Assembly (NCBI RefSeq): GCF_000499845.2
Contig: NC_023754.2
Location: forward strand, 15,265,516-15,329,515
DNA: 64,000 nucleotides
Direction: 5' to 3'
Source of the DNA: Phaseolus vulgaris
Taxonomy: Eukaryota; Streptophyta; Magnoliopsida; Fabales; Fabaceae
Under the pieces are notes generated by a model. It did not search any database and was not told where the DNA came from. It saw only the letters and a program-made list of their open reading frames with translations. Shown here in pieces: positions 50,905 to 63,512 of the stretch (position 1 is its first letter; each line of letters opens with the position of its first letter). The position numbers and the translations under genes were made by a program.

Positions 50905-51340
50905 TAACACCTAAAAAATACATCTAATTATTTCAATACAAGTTCTACATATTTCTATACAAGCTTAGAGTTTTTTTGAAACATTCGTAATACTTGATTA
51001 AAGCTTATAGAAATACAAACATTTACAAGTTTTAACAACACCCTAAAGCTCTTGTAAGTATCGCAGTTCAAACACAACAAGAAAAACAATGGTAAGCTAA
51101 TGAAAAGAAATTTCATAACAAATATAATTTGTGTTAAAATAACCAATCAAACTAGTCATTTAAAAATATTTCTTTAAATGTTGTCATGTAAAATTTCAAT
51201 ACCAATTCTATCATTCATATAAACCACACATAGATATATTTTCAATCACAAACATTGGATTTTATTTCAATCCCACTACACATGAATCCATCGTCTTTCG
51301 GAAGACTCATTAAGTATGCTTCTACCAGAGACTAACACTT
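50905..51340 (+). repeat. Dispersed repeat, copy 1 (recurs at 63513)
   Basis: Aligns along its length, in the same orientation, with 63513-64000. Shared blocks include AACAAGAAAAACAATGGTAAG, then ATTTCTTTAA, AAAATTTCAAT, TCATTCATATAAAC and TCTTTCGGAAGACTCATTAA. Divergence is moderate, and copy 2 has an extra ~50-bp insertion. Copy 1 continues past 51340 (CTTCTACCAGAGACTAACAC onward) for perhaps 200 bp. No frame or terminal structure is seen. Confidence 0.75.
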
Positions 51341-51559
51341 GATCCAAAGATTACTAGCGAATCCGATAGAAAGAATTAGGGTAAGTTCAAGCATCCTATA
51401 CCGAGTATCTACAGTGGGACCTGGTGTGTATAAACTCCCTCTCAGCTTCTCACAATCTGATATCTTAGTCTATATGACATAGATCATCAATAAAGTTAAA
51501 GGATCTCCATTAAACATAGGTTTTTCATACTTAATGTCATCAAACAACAAGTCATACAT

Positions 51560-53808
51560 TATCCCAAATGTATGACATCAATTTCATACAATTTTCATCA
51601 TTCACATATAATACATATTATTCAATCACATAAGATTTAAAAATTCGTACCATTCAAGAATTTTTCCAACATAAAAAATAATATTTAACTTTCAAATTAT
51701 TAAAATATAATATTTAGACATGTTCACACAACCTTTATCAAATAACATCTCTTGAAACTTGAGACCACGTCCCCTCCACATTCAAATCTTCTAGTCTATA
51801 ATACTATTAAAAGTTAAAGTTAGTTTCTCTTACCTTAATTGCTTGTTTTCCAAGCAACTATTAGAACTTTGTCCTCTTCAAGATTTAAGGACATACATCT
51901 ACAATGTGGTGCCATCAGATTGTAAAATAGATGAATATGGATAGAGAAGAAAAAAAAACGGTGGATGGAATGGACTCTGTGGCACGCTATTACAAAAGTG
52001 ATATAAAAATTAAATCTAATAATTATAATGACATTTAAATATAATATATATATATATAAACAATTAATATTTTTCATTGATAATTTAAACGGATCTTAAA
52101 ATATTTAATTATTTTATTTTATTTTTATTAAAATAAAATTAAGTTCAATTGAATACTAATTTGATAATATTAGTGATTTTTATTTCCTTTTCTTGTAAAA
52201 GAAATATTAACAAAATAAATTAAAGTTACATGAAAATATCAAATTATATTAAAAAATTAATTATTCTGTAAATTCATGTATTTTTATGGAATGTTATTAA
52301 AAGAAGTTTAAATATTATTTTTTATTTTTATAGATTAATTACTTTCTAATTAATTATTTTTAAATATTAATTTATACCCATTTTTTTATTAAAATTAAAC
52401 TAGGGATATTTTGTATTTTAATTGTCCAATTAATTTTTTTTTGTCACATTAATTATATTTATTACATTTGTTTTATTTTTTTAATTAAAAAACATCACTT
52501 TTCCCTTTTTTTTATTCTTTCTTTCTTTCTCTTTCCACCCCTAGCACACAGTTAATTCATACTCTAAAACCCTTTTAACTATATTTTTTCTAGGATAAAC
52601 TAATTCTGGTATTGAAAATAAATAATACATCAATTATAAAAGCAAACACTTTATTGATTTGAAAAAACTAAAGGACTCACGAGTTGCTGATAAAAAAAAG
52701 TAACGAGTAATTAAATTTTGTATAGGAATCAAAATTATATTTTTATTAAATTATAAAGACTAAATATATAATTAAATTTTTATAAGAATCAAAATTATGT
52801 TCATTTTCGAAATTACAAAGATTAAATTTATAATTAAATTTTAATACAAAATAAATATTTGAAAAATGGATTGATATGTCTCCCTTCTATAATAAAAGAA
52901 GAAGAAAATAAATATAATTAGAAATTCTCGTCAATCTACCAGGTAGATGATTCTCTTTTGCCTATGTTCCATTGTTCTAGACTCTTCCAATTTGGAAACT
53001 ACAATGAAATTCCCATATTATACACCACAAAAATTAAACATTGCAGTTTCCAAACCCCAAAATAGAAGGGCAATATAGTCAACTAGAGAAGCATTTCCAT
53101 AAACCCTAACCTCCAACATTTGTTTTCTTTCTGTCCAAGCAAATTTTCCCTTATTCATTGTCTTCTTCTTTCTCCTCACAAATCACTCAGTCATATTTGC
53201 ATTTTGGATATTGCTTTCTATGATTGTGTTCTTGGTCCAGCAGAAGTTGGTGTAACTCAAGAAGTAGATGATAACAAAGCAACTGGGTGATAATGGCATG
53301 AAGAAATCATAATTTACAAGGGACTAAGAATGAAAATTTTCATTATACAAGTCACAATTTCTCATTCATTTCCTTCTACAATATTTCTCTCTATTTTGAA
53401 AAAAAACATACTTTCAGTTTCTATATTTTTTTCCCCTTCCAGACAAGGATAACATTAAAACTAGAATATCACAAAGATGAGGACTGTTACAAGGTTTCTC
53501 ATTTCCCTCTCTTACCAAGGGTTTCCATTTAAAACTTAAATTAAAAATTAAAAATTTCACTTCAGTAATATATCTTGACGTCAATACAAACTTTTATCAC
53601 ACATATTACCAAATGCAACTCTAATTTTGATTAAATAGAGAAATTGCTTCTAGATTTTGTTCTACATAGTTATGAATTTCCAAAGCCTACAATGCAGCAT
53701 ACTTAAGACAAGACATAGTAAGCATCACATTATGCATATGATCCATCATGAAATGTAACTGATCATTCCTATGCTACTGGCAGCACTATACACAAGATTA
53801 TGGCTCAA
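51560..53808. other. AT-rich intergenic region
   Basis: Short TA run at about 52044-52057 and a (TTTC)n run near 52508-52530. The stretch 52930-53500 is less AT-rich and has UTR-like pyrimidine tracts, but no frame could be supported. Confidence 0.4.
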
Positions 53809-53918
53809 TTACATTACATGTCAATGTAGGATGGTAGGATGTAAGGTGATAAAAGGTCATATATTACATTACATGTTAATGTAGGATGGTAGGATGTAAG
53901 GTGATAAGAGGTCATATA
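53809..53918. repeat. 55-bp tandem duplication near the 3' end of the 175-aa gene
   Basis: Copies at 53809-53863 and 53864-53918 share TTACATTACATG, then AATGTAGGATGGTAGGATG and AAGGTGATAA, with a few substitutions. It lies 92 bp past the stop codon of the minus-strand gene, so it may be within its 3' UTR. Confidence 0.9.
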
Positions 53919-54009
53919 TACTAGCTTGGTATTTCTTGAATGAAAACTTCCCTGCCTGACAGCTTGATTTTGTACTTGGGAATCATATAGTCAGTTCATG
54001 GACCAACCA

Positions 54010-55876
54010 CTAGATATTAGTTTCCAATTGATTATCACTGTTCAGGCTGGTTTCATCATTGTTGCTTTCCAAGTCCAAACCATGATCCAATTTAACAATG
54101 TTTGAATCCTGCAATACATTGATATGCAGACAAAAGTTAAAAACAAACTTTGTCAAATTCCAAATCTTCAAAGATAAGGTCATGCTGTCAATGGTCATCA
54201 TCTCAATTGCCTAACACAGCCCTCCTCTCCTCTTCCATCTGATTTAGGATCATTTACTAAATGCAACACAGACAAAAATTATAGTGTCATACCTGAATAC
54301 GGAAAATGGTTTTGGAATCCCCAAAGGACAAATGATAGAAGTCTTTACATGGCATTATGGTTTATTGCAAGCACACATGATTGTTCTTGAATGTTAAAAT
54401 AAGGTTTGTGTGTGTCAATATGTAACTTAGTCAGCAAAGGATAATCCAAGGGCAGTCTGAGTGAGGAAGAATACAGATTTAAAGCACATGAAATCCGATG
54501 TCAACTTCGAAAGTCCAAAAACTGTAACCAGAATACTAGACCATTCAAAACAGGAATGGAGAACTCTGTTACTTTACCTTGGTCTCCTCCAATATTTCAT
54601 CCATGTTTAATTTCCCTTGCCTCTCATGGGTGATATTTTTCTGTCTAACTGCTGGTTGATCACTCTCAGTTGCGGATTCATGTTCTTTCTTTACAACCAT
54701 AATCTTTTTCTGTTCTTCTAGCACCGCAATCTGCACCATGGAATTGACCAACCTTTAGTCATGATGAAAAGGACTCATTTGACAGATACTATGATGAACC
54801 AAAAAAATAAAGCACAAACCTGTTTACATAATGCACAAACTGAATGACACTGCATGATCCCTATAACCAATCTCTCCCAAGAGACAAGACTTTGTTCTTG
54901 CTTGCCTTATACTTCTAAAGTTAACTTATTTTTTTCATTTTTTCTTCAACCAAATAAAAACTTAGAAAAATGAGTTTTTTTTTTCATCTCATTACTCTAG
55001 GTCAAACTTTATCATGGTCCGTATACTTTCAAAAGAATTGAATTTAGCAGGCTAGCTACAAAATATGTGAATTTAATCTATTTTCCCAACTTTATAGCAA
55101 TCAAAATCCATTGCCAAATATTAAATTTAAACATGGCTAGGGACTAAATTTATATATCTCAAAAAACTAGAGAACTAAATTCATAAATTTGTGAGTACAT
55201 AAACCAAAATCAAGTTTCCCAGAGGATATGGAAACTAAACACATCTCCCCAGAAACAAATTATTACTCTGTATTTTCTCATCTATCTTCTCTGTTCTTTT
55301 CCCTCTCTTCGCCATATATCAGTACCCACCTAGAATCACAGATAAAGCAGCAAAAAAACCATCTTTCTCACAACCCCAAATCCCAATTCATGCAACATGC
55401 AAACGAAACAATTCAACCCAACACTTTTCGTTCCACAGAAAAATCCCAAACCCACCTAAACACTACACCCCATCACCAAAACACAGGAACATAAACAATA
55501 AATCGAAACTTTTCACCACAAAGCAAAAGCCCAATTAAATATTCACCCAAAAATGAAAAAAGGGCAAACAAAAAAGGGACAAAAACAGAGAGAGACATAC
55601 AGGAGTGTAACGGAACTTCCTTCTGGGAGGCTCGTCGGAGACAGCGGCCGCGTCATCGGCGGTGGTGGGGGTCCATCGGCGGAGGAGTAGGCGAGAGGAA
55701 GAGTTGGAATTGGCATGAGAACCCTTGTTGTTGTTGGTGGTGGTGGTGTTGCTGGCTGAGGAAGAGGGGTTGACTTGGACCCACTTCTTCTTCCACTTCC
55801 TGACGGGGCCGGTGAAGACGGTGGAGGCACCGTAACGAGAGGAAGCACGGCTGAGTCTGGAACCAACGGCCTCCAT
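54010..55876 (-). CDS. Plant-specific basic/low-complexity protein of unknown function, 175 aa, 3 exons
   Basis: Exons 55876-55601, 54730-54578 and 54108-54010 join in phase 0 throughout (528 nt with stop), with junctions CCT|GTATGT, GTGCAG|ATT, AAG|GTAAAG and TTGCAG|GAT. The N-terminus MEAVGSRLSRASSRYG is followed by the basic block GPVRKWKKKWV (about 23-33), a Ser/Thr/Asn-rich low-complexity linker (about 37-60), LLLRRWTP (about 63-70) and RRKFRYTP at the exon 1 end. Exon 2 gives IAVLEEQKK, then GKLNMDEILEE. Exon 3 is acidic and ends at TAG. I recognise this as a plant protein family by the RKWKKKW / RWTP / RRKFRYTP / LEEQKK order but know no function; the basic blocks could suit nuclear location or nucleic-acid contact (inference). 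The competing 126-aa frame from 55923 lacks this pattern. The gene looks intact. Confidence 0.85.
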
Positions 55877-55989
55877 TTAGCGGTGGTGGCGGTGGAGGAA
55901 GATGGTGTGGAGTTTGTCACCAAAGTGGCAGAGTGAGAAGTGAGTTATGTTCTGAAAGCAAGAGATGAAGAAATAAGGAGTGGTAGCTT

Positions 55990-57084
55990 TCAAAGTTATT
56001 ATTACTGATGTCATAAATTTGTAGTATTGTGAATTTTTAAATTTATTTATTTATTTATTAATTAAGAAATTAAAGTTTTCTTCTTCTTCTTCTTCTTCCT
56101 TGTAAAATTAGAGTTTTCATTTCTTGTAAACTTTTTATAAATTGTTAAGTGAAATTGTAGCCTTGGTTTTATTTAATCTGTAGTCTGTGGTTGTAATTTT
56201 TAATTTTTTCAGTCAAATTTTAAAAAATTGCTAATTGAATCTGTGCAAGGTATTATAAAAATATTTTAATTAATTGAAATATAAAAATAAATGTATGTAA
56301 AATTAAACAAAAGTTATGTTTTTATAAAATTTAAGAGACCTAAACTCCGATTTATTCAAATTATTATTATTATAAAAGTGGACAAAATTTTACAATTGAA
56401 TGGTGGTTCTTTTTCTATAGAAAACATGTTAAATTACAAAATGATAATTCTTAATAATTATTATATTATTCAATAAGGTTCGATTTTTTTTTTAAACTTA
56501 CTATAAAATTAAAAAAACACACATATATATATATATTAATAATTATCATAAAAAATATAATATAATCCATGCCTATACTTCAAAGTATAACTACTCAACA
56601 TTAGAGTTTAAAAAATACAAGTATTTAGAAAGTTTATTTTTTTACTCATGTAGTAAGAATAATCATTATAGGAAATTAAATAACCATATTTAACAATTGA
56701 ATCGATGTATAATAAAAACAGTTACAAAAATAAGTTTATTTGAACCAATCATAACTAAATATAAAAATAAATAATAATAAATAGATGCTTCTCAGAAGAA
56801 TATTTGTATTAAGTATTTCTTATCTAATACATATGTAACTAGTCTCAAGCATATTTGGCAACATTGATTTCATAAATTAAGGTCAATTTTGTTACATCAA
56901 CATATATTTTTTATTTTTTTAAAAATAACAATTATTTGTTATTACATAAAAAAATTATTAAAAAAAATACAAAAATATAAGAGATTAGACCAAAACTCAT
57001 ATGCTAACAAAAACGATACATAGGTAGACTATACATATTCACAAAGAATTCAAAGAACAGACTAGATGGAAGTCTATTATTATA
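55990..57084. other. AT-rich intergenic region
   Basis: A CTT/TTC trinucleotide run at about 56076-56099 and a TA run at 56523-56535. No gene seen. Confidence 0.5.
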
Positions 57085-57530
57085 TCAATGAAATGGTTTT
57101 CTATGAATAAATCCTAAATTAGCCAACTTATCAGTACATGCATTTCCCTTCAAGAAAAATATGAGTAGCCCTAAACCTGATTTTCCCACATAATTAAAAC
57201 AAGTATTACATCGATTACGAAGCATCCACGAAACATTAGTCATAGCAGTAAACGCAGTACAAACCAAGGTAGAATCACATTCAAGCCAAACATTAGTAAG
57301 CCCCATCTTTTGAGCTTCCTCCATAACATGTATAACTCTATAAAACTCAGCAACCATAGTAGTCTGAACTTCAAGAAATGCATAGAAAGCACCAATAAAC
57401 TCCCACATACTCACACGAAAAATACTTCCACAAGTAGCAATACCAGGATACCCTTTAACAGCCCCATCAGTGTTAATTTTAATCCATCCTGGTGAAGGAA
57501 ACTCTCATTTAATAGGAAGAGGACGAAGAA
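57085..57530 (-). pseudogene. RNase H domain fragment of a LINE-type retroelement (RVT_3 class)
   Basis: The minus strand reads GWIKINTDGAVKG, then TTMVAEFYRVIHVMEEAQ, then NVWLECDSTLV, giving the D...E...D active-site residues of RNase H in the usual spacing. A tail, LANLGFIHRKPFH, is also typical of the plant RVT_3 family. An in-frame stop precedes the first block (after LRPLPIK), and no reverse transcriptase is upstream. Such domains occur at the C-terminus of plant LINEs and as stand-alone host genes. The missing start and the upstream stop favour a dead LINE-derived piece. Confidence 0.7.
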
Positions 57531-57993
57531 CTTTACCACTACGAGTATTAATATCAAAAAACTTAATCACGTTGAAATCCAACATATCATTCTTTATTGA
57601 AGCTTTAGACAAATTTCTCACTAGACAATAGAGTGAATTTTATGCATCTTTGAGAATCAAGCTAATCAAACGAAAGGACAACATTCAAGTAAGCTAAAGT
57701 TGTTGAAAGGGCCAAAAACAAAATTGCAATCACTAGGTTCCTCAACTCCTATTTAAAGTGAATGTCATTCACCATGATGAAGAATACAAAAGACTACATT
57801 GCATAGTGTCAAAACTCTATCCAGTTCTTATGTGCCAAAAAAAGCTTCATAGAGAACATTGTTCGTGTTCACTTAACAAACTAGAACATAAAACATATCC
57901 TCACATATGTTGAAGGACACAATCACTCTTTAGTGAGCAATCTTTTGATTTGTGGATCACTATTCATATAACTCTTTGTTTATCTCATCCAAA
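57531..57993. other. Repeat-flanking intergenic sequence
   Basis: No gene. The text from about 57680 to 57990 has LTR-like composition and leads directly into the 36-bp array, so both may come from one element. Confidence 0.35.
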
Positions 57994-58160
57994 AGTGACT
58001 AGGTTTAAAGAATACTCATTTTATATAGGAGTGATTGCGTCTAAAGAATACTCGCTTTAGCCATAAGTGGTTGCATCCAAAGAATACTCATTTTAGTCAG
58101 GAGTGGTTGTGTCTAAAGAATACTCATTTTACCCAAGAGTGGTTGTGGTCCAAACAATAC
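57994..58160. repeat. 36-bp tandem array, four units plus a partial
   Basis: Units begin AGTGRNT at 57994, 58030, 58066, 58102 and 58138, exactly 36 bp apart. The core is GTCTAAAGAATACTCATTTTA. Substitutions occur at a few positions but there are no length changes. Confidence 0.93.
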
Positions 58161-58511
58161 ACAACTACAATCTCCAACAATACTTAAGGTGTTAGTCATG
58201 AGTGACTACAAGCTCAAATAATACTTAAGGGGTTAACCATGATTGAATATGTACTCAAAGCACACTCGATTTATACTTCACAACATTAGTCTGCTTAGTG
58301 GAACTCAATCTGTTGATTGAGAACTATATGTAGTTGGCTATATTAGACGAACTGGTATAAAAGTACAATGTGTATTTATCTTTTCCTTATCTCTTTTACA
58401 TTGCATGTTATTATCATTTGTATTGATATAAGAGGGATAGCCATTGTAAAAACTAATATTTTTGAGAAATAATTTTTTTAAACAAGTGAATCTATCACAC
58501 GAAAAGTAGTT

Positions 58512-58870
58512 CACTACAATAAATTCATTAAATAGCAACTAAAATTAGAGACAAAAAATAATTAATCACTATATTAACTAAATTAGATACTGTTTTAGAG
58601 ACTAAAAAATTATTTGTATCTAAAGTGATTTCTATTATTAATAAAAATTTATATAATGGTTTCTAAATTGGTATCTAAATTAGCTACTAGGATTTTAGCT
58701 ACTAATATTTTAGATTCTAAAACCATTCTATAAATTTTTATTAATAATATAAAATACTTTAGATATCAATATCACTTTAATCTTTAAAATAATATATAAT
58801 TTAATTTAATAGAACTAATTATTTTGATTTATAAAATTAATTATAATTTGATGATTTTTTTTTATTACGC
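58512..58870. mobile_element. Fold-back MITE, probably CACTA-derived
   Basis: Starts CACTACAATAAATT at 58512. Two long arms are inverted copies of each other: 58600-58668 and 58711-58792, with perfect stretches such as ATTATTAATAAAAATTTATA against its complement. Looser pairing extends outward to about 58540 and 58850. The left arm carries AGAGACTAAAAAAT-type subterminal words. The right terminus has decayed (no clean TTGTAGTG). Length of about 360 bp with no coding capacity fits a miniature element; transcribed, it would form a long hairpin. Confidence 0.6.
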
Positions 58871-59687
58871 TTGACACATCTCATTAGACGCAATCCCTAT
58901 TAAGAAAATTGTTGATAGAACGATTGAAGTATAATACTATCGTCTGAATTATCATTGCCATACAATGCTTACAAAAAAGAATTATAGAATTATTAAGACA
59001 TAATTCAACCATTATTTTTTTTTCTTGTTCTCTATAATTATTAATTAATTAAATATTATATTGAATTTAATTTAAATAAAATTACTATGAAAGTTAATAT
59101 CTATTATGATAATTAACCAGACAATGATATTTCTTATACTATAATCTCATTATAATTATTTTTCGTATGATAAAATTCATAAAATAAATAATGCATTATA
59201 CTATCATTCTTCCTGTTTTGATCATTAGGTGCAAATTTTTTAATTTAACCAATAAAAAGTTGAAGAAATCAAATTTCACGAATATAACTTTTACTAATTA
59301 TTACATTATTTTTTTATATTTTATATAAAAATTATTTTTCATTATTCTAATTAATAAAATATTATTTTATGTTATTATACATATTTATGAAAGAAATAAC
59401 AATAATAAAAAACTATTATATATATCATAATTTTATAATTTTAGACGTAAAACACAACTTTTTTTTTTCATTCATATCTAGTTTTTCATTCATATCTCCT
59501 CATTATCGTTCTTTCTTTCTTTAAGAATTTCTCTATAACTTCTCTCTAATTTTCCATCTCCAAACTTCATCACTTCCAAAATCTGATCACACCTCGCAGT
59601 AGTGGAGGAGTTAAGATCATTTTCAATCGATCAAATTTTGAAATAGAGTAAGTTCATGTTTCCTCTCGAGATATTTTATTTTTTTCA
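58871..59687. other. AT-rich intergenic region
   Basis: Pyrimidine-rich UTR-like sequence at 59500-59600, but no open frame follows it. Confidence 0.4.
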
Positions 59688-59800
59688 AATATCCCACATC
59701 GATTAAACATAAAGATAATTCACAGTAAATAAATAGGTACAAATCTCATCTTACGAGTTGGTTTTGTAAGGTTGTGTTAGATCTAAAGTCCAATTCTTAA
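59688..59800 (+). repeat. Short LTR-like repeat (second locus)
   Basis: ATCCCACATCGATTAAACAT, then AAATAGGTACAAATCTCATC, TTGGTTTTGTAAGG and TCTAAAGTCCAATTCTTAA follow the same order as the copy at 41304. Probably a decayed short-LTR or TRIM end. Confidence 0.55.
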
Positions 59801-60559
59801 GAATTTTCTTCCTTTTCTTTTGGATTTGTCCCCAATCTTAGTAGGATTGGTTGAGAAAAGCAATAATCTTAACCTGGTTAAACTTATACTCTGAATGTAA
59901 AGGTGACGTGATCATAGTATCTTGAGTTTTATATAGGGTTATGTATCTTTGAACATATTTTAAATGTTTGAGTTTAATATTAATATTTAATGAGATGAGA
60001 TTTTATAGTTTGAATAAAAGAAATTGTTGTAGTTTTTTTTATCAATTTGGTATTAGAATATTGCATCTAGGACAAATTGGTTCAAATTATGGTTATTTTG
60101 AAACAAAATATTAAATGCTAGGTAAATGAGTGTTATTTGAGTTTTTTTTTATTAATAGGAGATTTTTTAATATTTTGAATATGATACTCTTGTTTAGATG
60201 TTAATATAGTGGTTAGATTATGCAAGTTAAAGTATAAAGTCTCTTAATTTGAGTTTTTGAATATGGTTTGGATGAGTAAAGTTATTTTCCTACAATTTTT
60301 CATAAATTAACTTATGAGTTTGATTGTGAATGGATATATATATATATATATATATTAAATTTGAATAATTAAGGCCGAATTGAAATGAGTGAAGAATGAT
60401 GTTTAAGCAAATTATGGATTGTATTGACCATTTTGAATGTGTTTGAAAGTTGCATTGATTAAACTAGTTTTGGGTAAAACTTTGTGATGTGAGTTGATTT
60501 TAGAGTTGTCCATTTTATGGTGACACTTTATTTAAGATTTTGAATTTTAACAATTATGG
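59801..60559. other. AT-rich intergenic region
   Basis: A TA run lies at about 60334-60355. No gene seen. Confidence 0.45.
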
Positions 60560-61425
60560 TGTGAGACCTAGAGAAGATTCTCACTGGACACGAACTTAAC
60601 CAAGTTGTTAAGTAAGTGTGAAGGTTCATTTCTAAAGGCAAAAGGGAAAACATGAGATATGGTGATGATGATGTTTGAGGAAAAAGAAAGAACATAAAAT
60701 TAAAGCAACAAGAAGAGGATGACTAAATTGAAATGCAGTAAAAACAAGAACACCAGAAAGGGAAAATAATGGCGTGATGGAAAATGAATGAAAAGGTAAA
60801 GGATAGGAAAACTTATGGATATTGGAATGAAGGAATACACCACTTGGAGGAGGGGTGAGATCTCCAAGATAAGTGATGAAGGTTGTCACTTGAAGAGCTC
60901 TTACACTCACAAGATAAGACAAATGAAGAGAGCACTCCAGACTCACTCACAATTTGGCAGAGTTTTCTTTCTATTTCAAAATTCAATGTACCAATACATG
61001 AGGCAAGACATCCTATTTATAGGAAATGGTGCCTTGATGGGCAAGTTGAGCAAGGGTAGAAAGGGAAAAAGGGAGGGGCGGCCAAGGGGGGTTGGCTAAG
61101 GTCAAAACTGCCCATTTGGCTAGGTCTTCTAGAAGGTAGGGCAACCTTCCTTCCTAAAGGGATATACACAAACTAAAATGATAAGCACAGCCCCTATTAT
61201 TCTAAAAGAACCCTACTCTACTGAAATTAAAAATAAAGAAACTAGCTGATGTTAGCTCCCATGGGTTGGGCTTTACTCCTTGTGATCCTCTGGGGAAGAC
61301 TAGGTGCTAAAGCATTGGCTAGAGGTGGGTCCTGACCTAGCCCTAAATCTTGGGTCATGCTCTAAGTCATCCTTCTGGAGGGCTGAGCTTGGTCAGTGGA
61401 TGTGCTATCTCTCAGGTCCTCATCA
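60560..61425 (-). mobile_element. LTR of a Ty3/gypsy-type retrotransposon (third copy, minus strand)
   Basis: On the minus strand the LTR begins TGATGAGGACCTGAGAGAT at 61425. It passes through GC-richer U3 sequence, reaches a TATA box (TATAAATA, plus positions 61014-61021 within CCTATAAATAGG) and continues into a pyrimidine-rich R/U5. The minus-strand 104-aa frame at 60632-60946 is the accidental translation of that R/U5. The inner (3') limit near 60560 is approximate and no primer-binding site or coding region was recognised. The terminus resembles but is not identical to TGATGGAGGACC of the other two LTRs. Confidence 0.55.
61014..61021 (-). promoter_or_regulatory. LTR TATA box
   Basis: TATAAATA in CCTATAAATAGG on the minus strand, about 405 bp into the LTR. 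Confidence 0.55.
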
Positions 61426-63512
61426 CTTTGAAAATAGATTTGGTTGATGCATGAAGTTCATTTTCAAATATTTTTGTTCAAGCAAAAGATTTTAACTCAA
61501 GAAAGAATAGATAGAGATCCAAATTATATTCTCAACCCTATTTTTGCTCAATTGAAAATAGAGATGCAATTCAACCCTTACTCTCAACTAGTTTTCGCTC
61601 AAACAAAGAAATTTTCGCTCAATCTAAAAAAAAATCTTTCCTTATGATCTCTTTAATGGATTGAATTTGAATGTTTATTATAAATGTAAAATGAATATTA
61701 ACTTATCATTTAATTTATTTGTGATTTTTTTTAAATGAATTATGTGTTATGAAATTGAATAGTGCACTAAGTAATGACTACTATATTGTAACTAATATCT
61801 CATTGCTTCACTAATAATCTAAATAACCTAAATCACATTGACTAAGATATCATGTGGTAAGAAGTTAAGAGAAGAGTTCTTGCACACCATGACATGTATA
61901 TATGTACGACTTGAATTGTAATGATCTTATCATTATCCATTACTTTTGGATTCGTTTGTTAATTTAAGTTTTGGACTGGGCCAAATGTTAGTATCTTGCA
62001 GAACATACTTAATATGAATATTCTAGAAGACATCATTTGATATTTCATTTATTGAATATGTTTTATGTATAAATCTATATGTGGTCTTTATGATTTTTGT
62101 ATGTTGGTGTTTGATAAAATTGAATTGTTTTGGATTATTAATCAAAATATTTTATTTTAAAAACATTTTTCTTTATATTGAAATTTTATTTTAATAACTT
62201 TTAATTTTGTATAAATTATTTTTGTGATAATCTGCTAGAAATTGTACTATCTACACACGAACATATATAAGTATATAACTACATATAGAAGCATCATCTA
62301 GAATTTTTTTTTTATTATAAACTGTATTTTATATATATATATATATATAATTTGTGTATGTTTAAGTGTATTTTAAAATACCATATTAAAAATTTGTCAT
62401 GTTGAGTTTATAGTAAAATAGATAGCTTTATGAGAGTATTATATTATATGATATGATATTATAATATATATATATATATATATATTATATTAATATCTTA
62501 TCACTTTTGAAAAATAAATCTAATTGAAAGATACTAAACGAAATAATAATTACTAAAAATTATATTGGTATAATTTGATATTTTTGTGATATAAAATATA
62601 TTTAAATAAACTTTATAAAAAAAATATATTTACACTTAATTATTATAGAAAATAATAAATTCATAGTTAATTAATTAATACGAAGAGATTTAATTCTCAC
62701 TTATAAAAATAGAAAAATAAATCGTCTAGGCCCTCAAAACTTGTTTCGTCTGAAAAATGTTTTTATTTTTATTAAATATGTGAAACTTTTGCTTTAAAAT
62801 TTTTTAAGAAATATTAAAATAATAATAACAAGAGTAATATTATAACTGCTATAGAAGAATAAATATCATGATAATACCTTAAATTGGTCTCTGCTTAGTT
62901 AATTAAGTGTTTGTATGAGTCTCAAAAAACATATTATGACTATTATGTGATTACAATAATGTCATGCCATTAAAAAAAATAGTACCAACTCAACGAGGTC
63001 CACTTATTAAATGAATGTTTTTATATTAATGAATTAAGTTCAAGAATCCACGCACAGTAAAGCATGTGGCTGAACTGAACCACAATATTCACACAAAATT
63101 TCCTTACTATTTTTTTTTTAAATTCTCTTTTTATTATGTATGTAATTTAAATAAAATAAAATAAAATAATATTATTTAATTAACCATTTAGTTTCCATGA
63201 AGAAAATAATTATTGGGTTAATTTCTATTATTTTGTTTTTCTTTTTATGTGGGTTAGGTAGGGTACCATTTGAGCAAAGACATTAACTACTTCAATAAAA
63301 AAATTGGTCAAATGAGTCACATTCGTTCAAATAATATTTCACTCCTCCCTAAAACATCTTTTAACTCAATCTAAAAGTGCTTATATATTTAATCATAATT
63401 CATAATGTACTTGGAATATGTTTGATAATGTACTTGGAATATGTTTGGTAAACTAATTAGTAACTTATTTGACCATCTTATAATCTAGTTTGATTATGTG
63501 AAAATTACACTC
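61426..63512. other. AT-rich intergenic region
   Basis: TA runs at about 62331-62349 and 62463-62486. Phrases of the GCTCAA type (61545-61625) resemble legume retroelement sequence. A short direct repeat, AATGTACTTGGAATATGTTTG, occurs twice at about 63402-63447. No gene seen. Confidence 0.45.

Noticed and set aside
55543..55923. 126-aa minus-strand frame with an earlier ATG at 55923
   Set aside because: Overlaps exon 1 of the 175-aa gene in another frame; Pro/Ser/Thr low-complexity only, and it does not carry the conserved blocks or join to exons 2 and 3.
60632..60946. 104-aa minus-strand hydrophobic frame
   Set aside because: Falls in the pyrimidine-rich R/U5 of an LTR directly downstream of its TATA box; composition explains the open frame.
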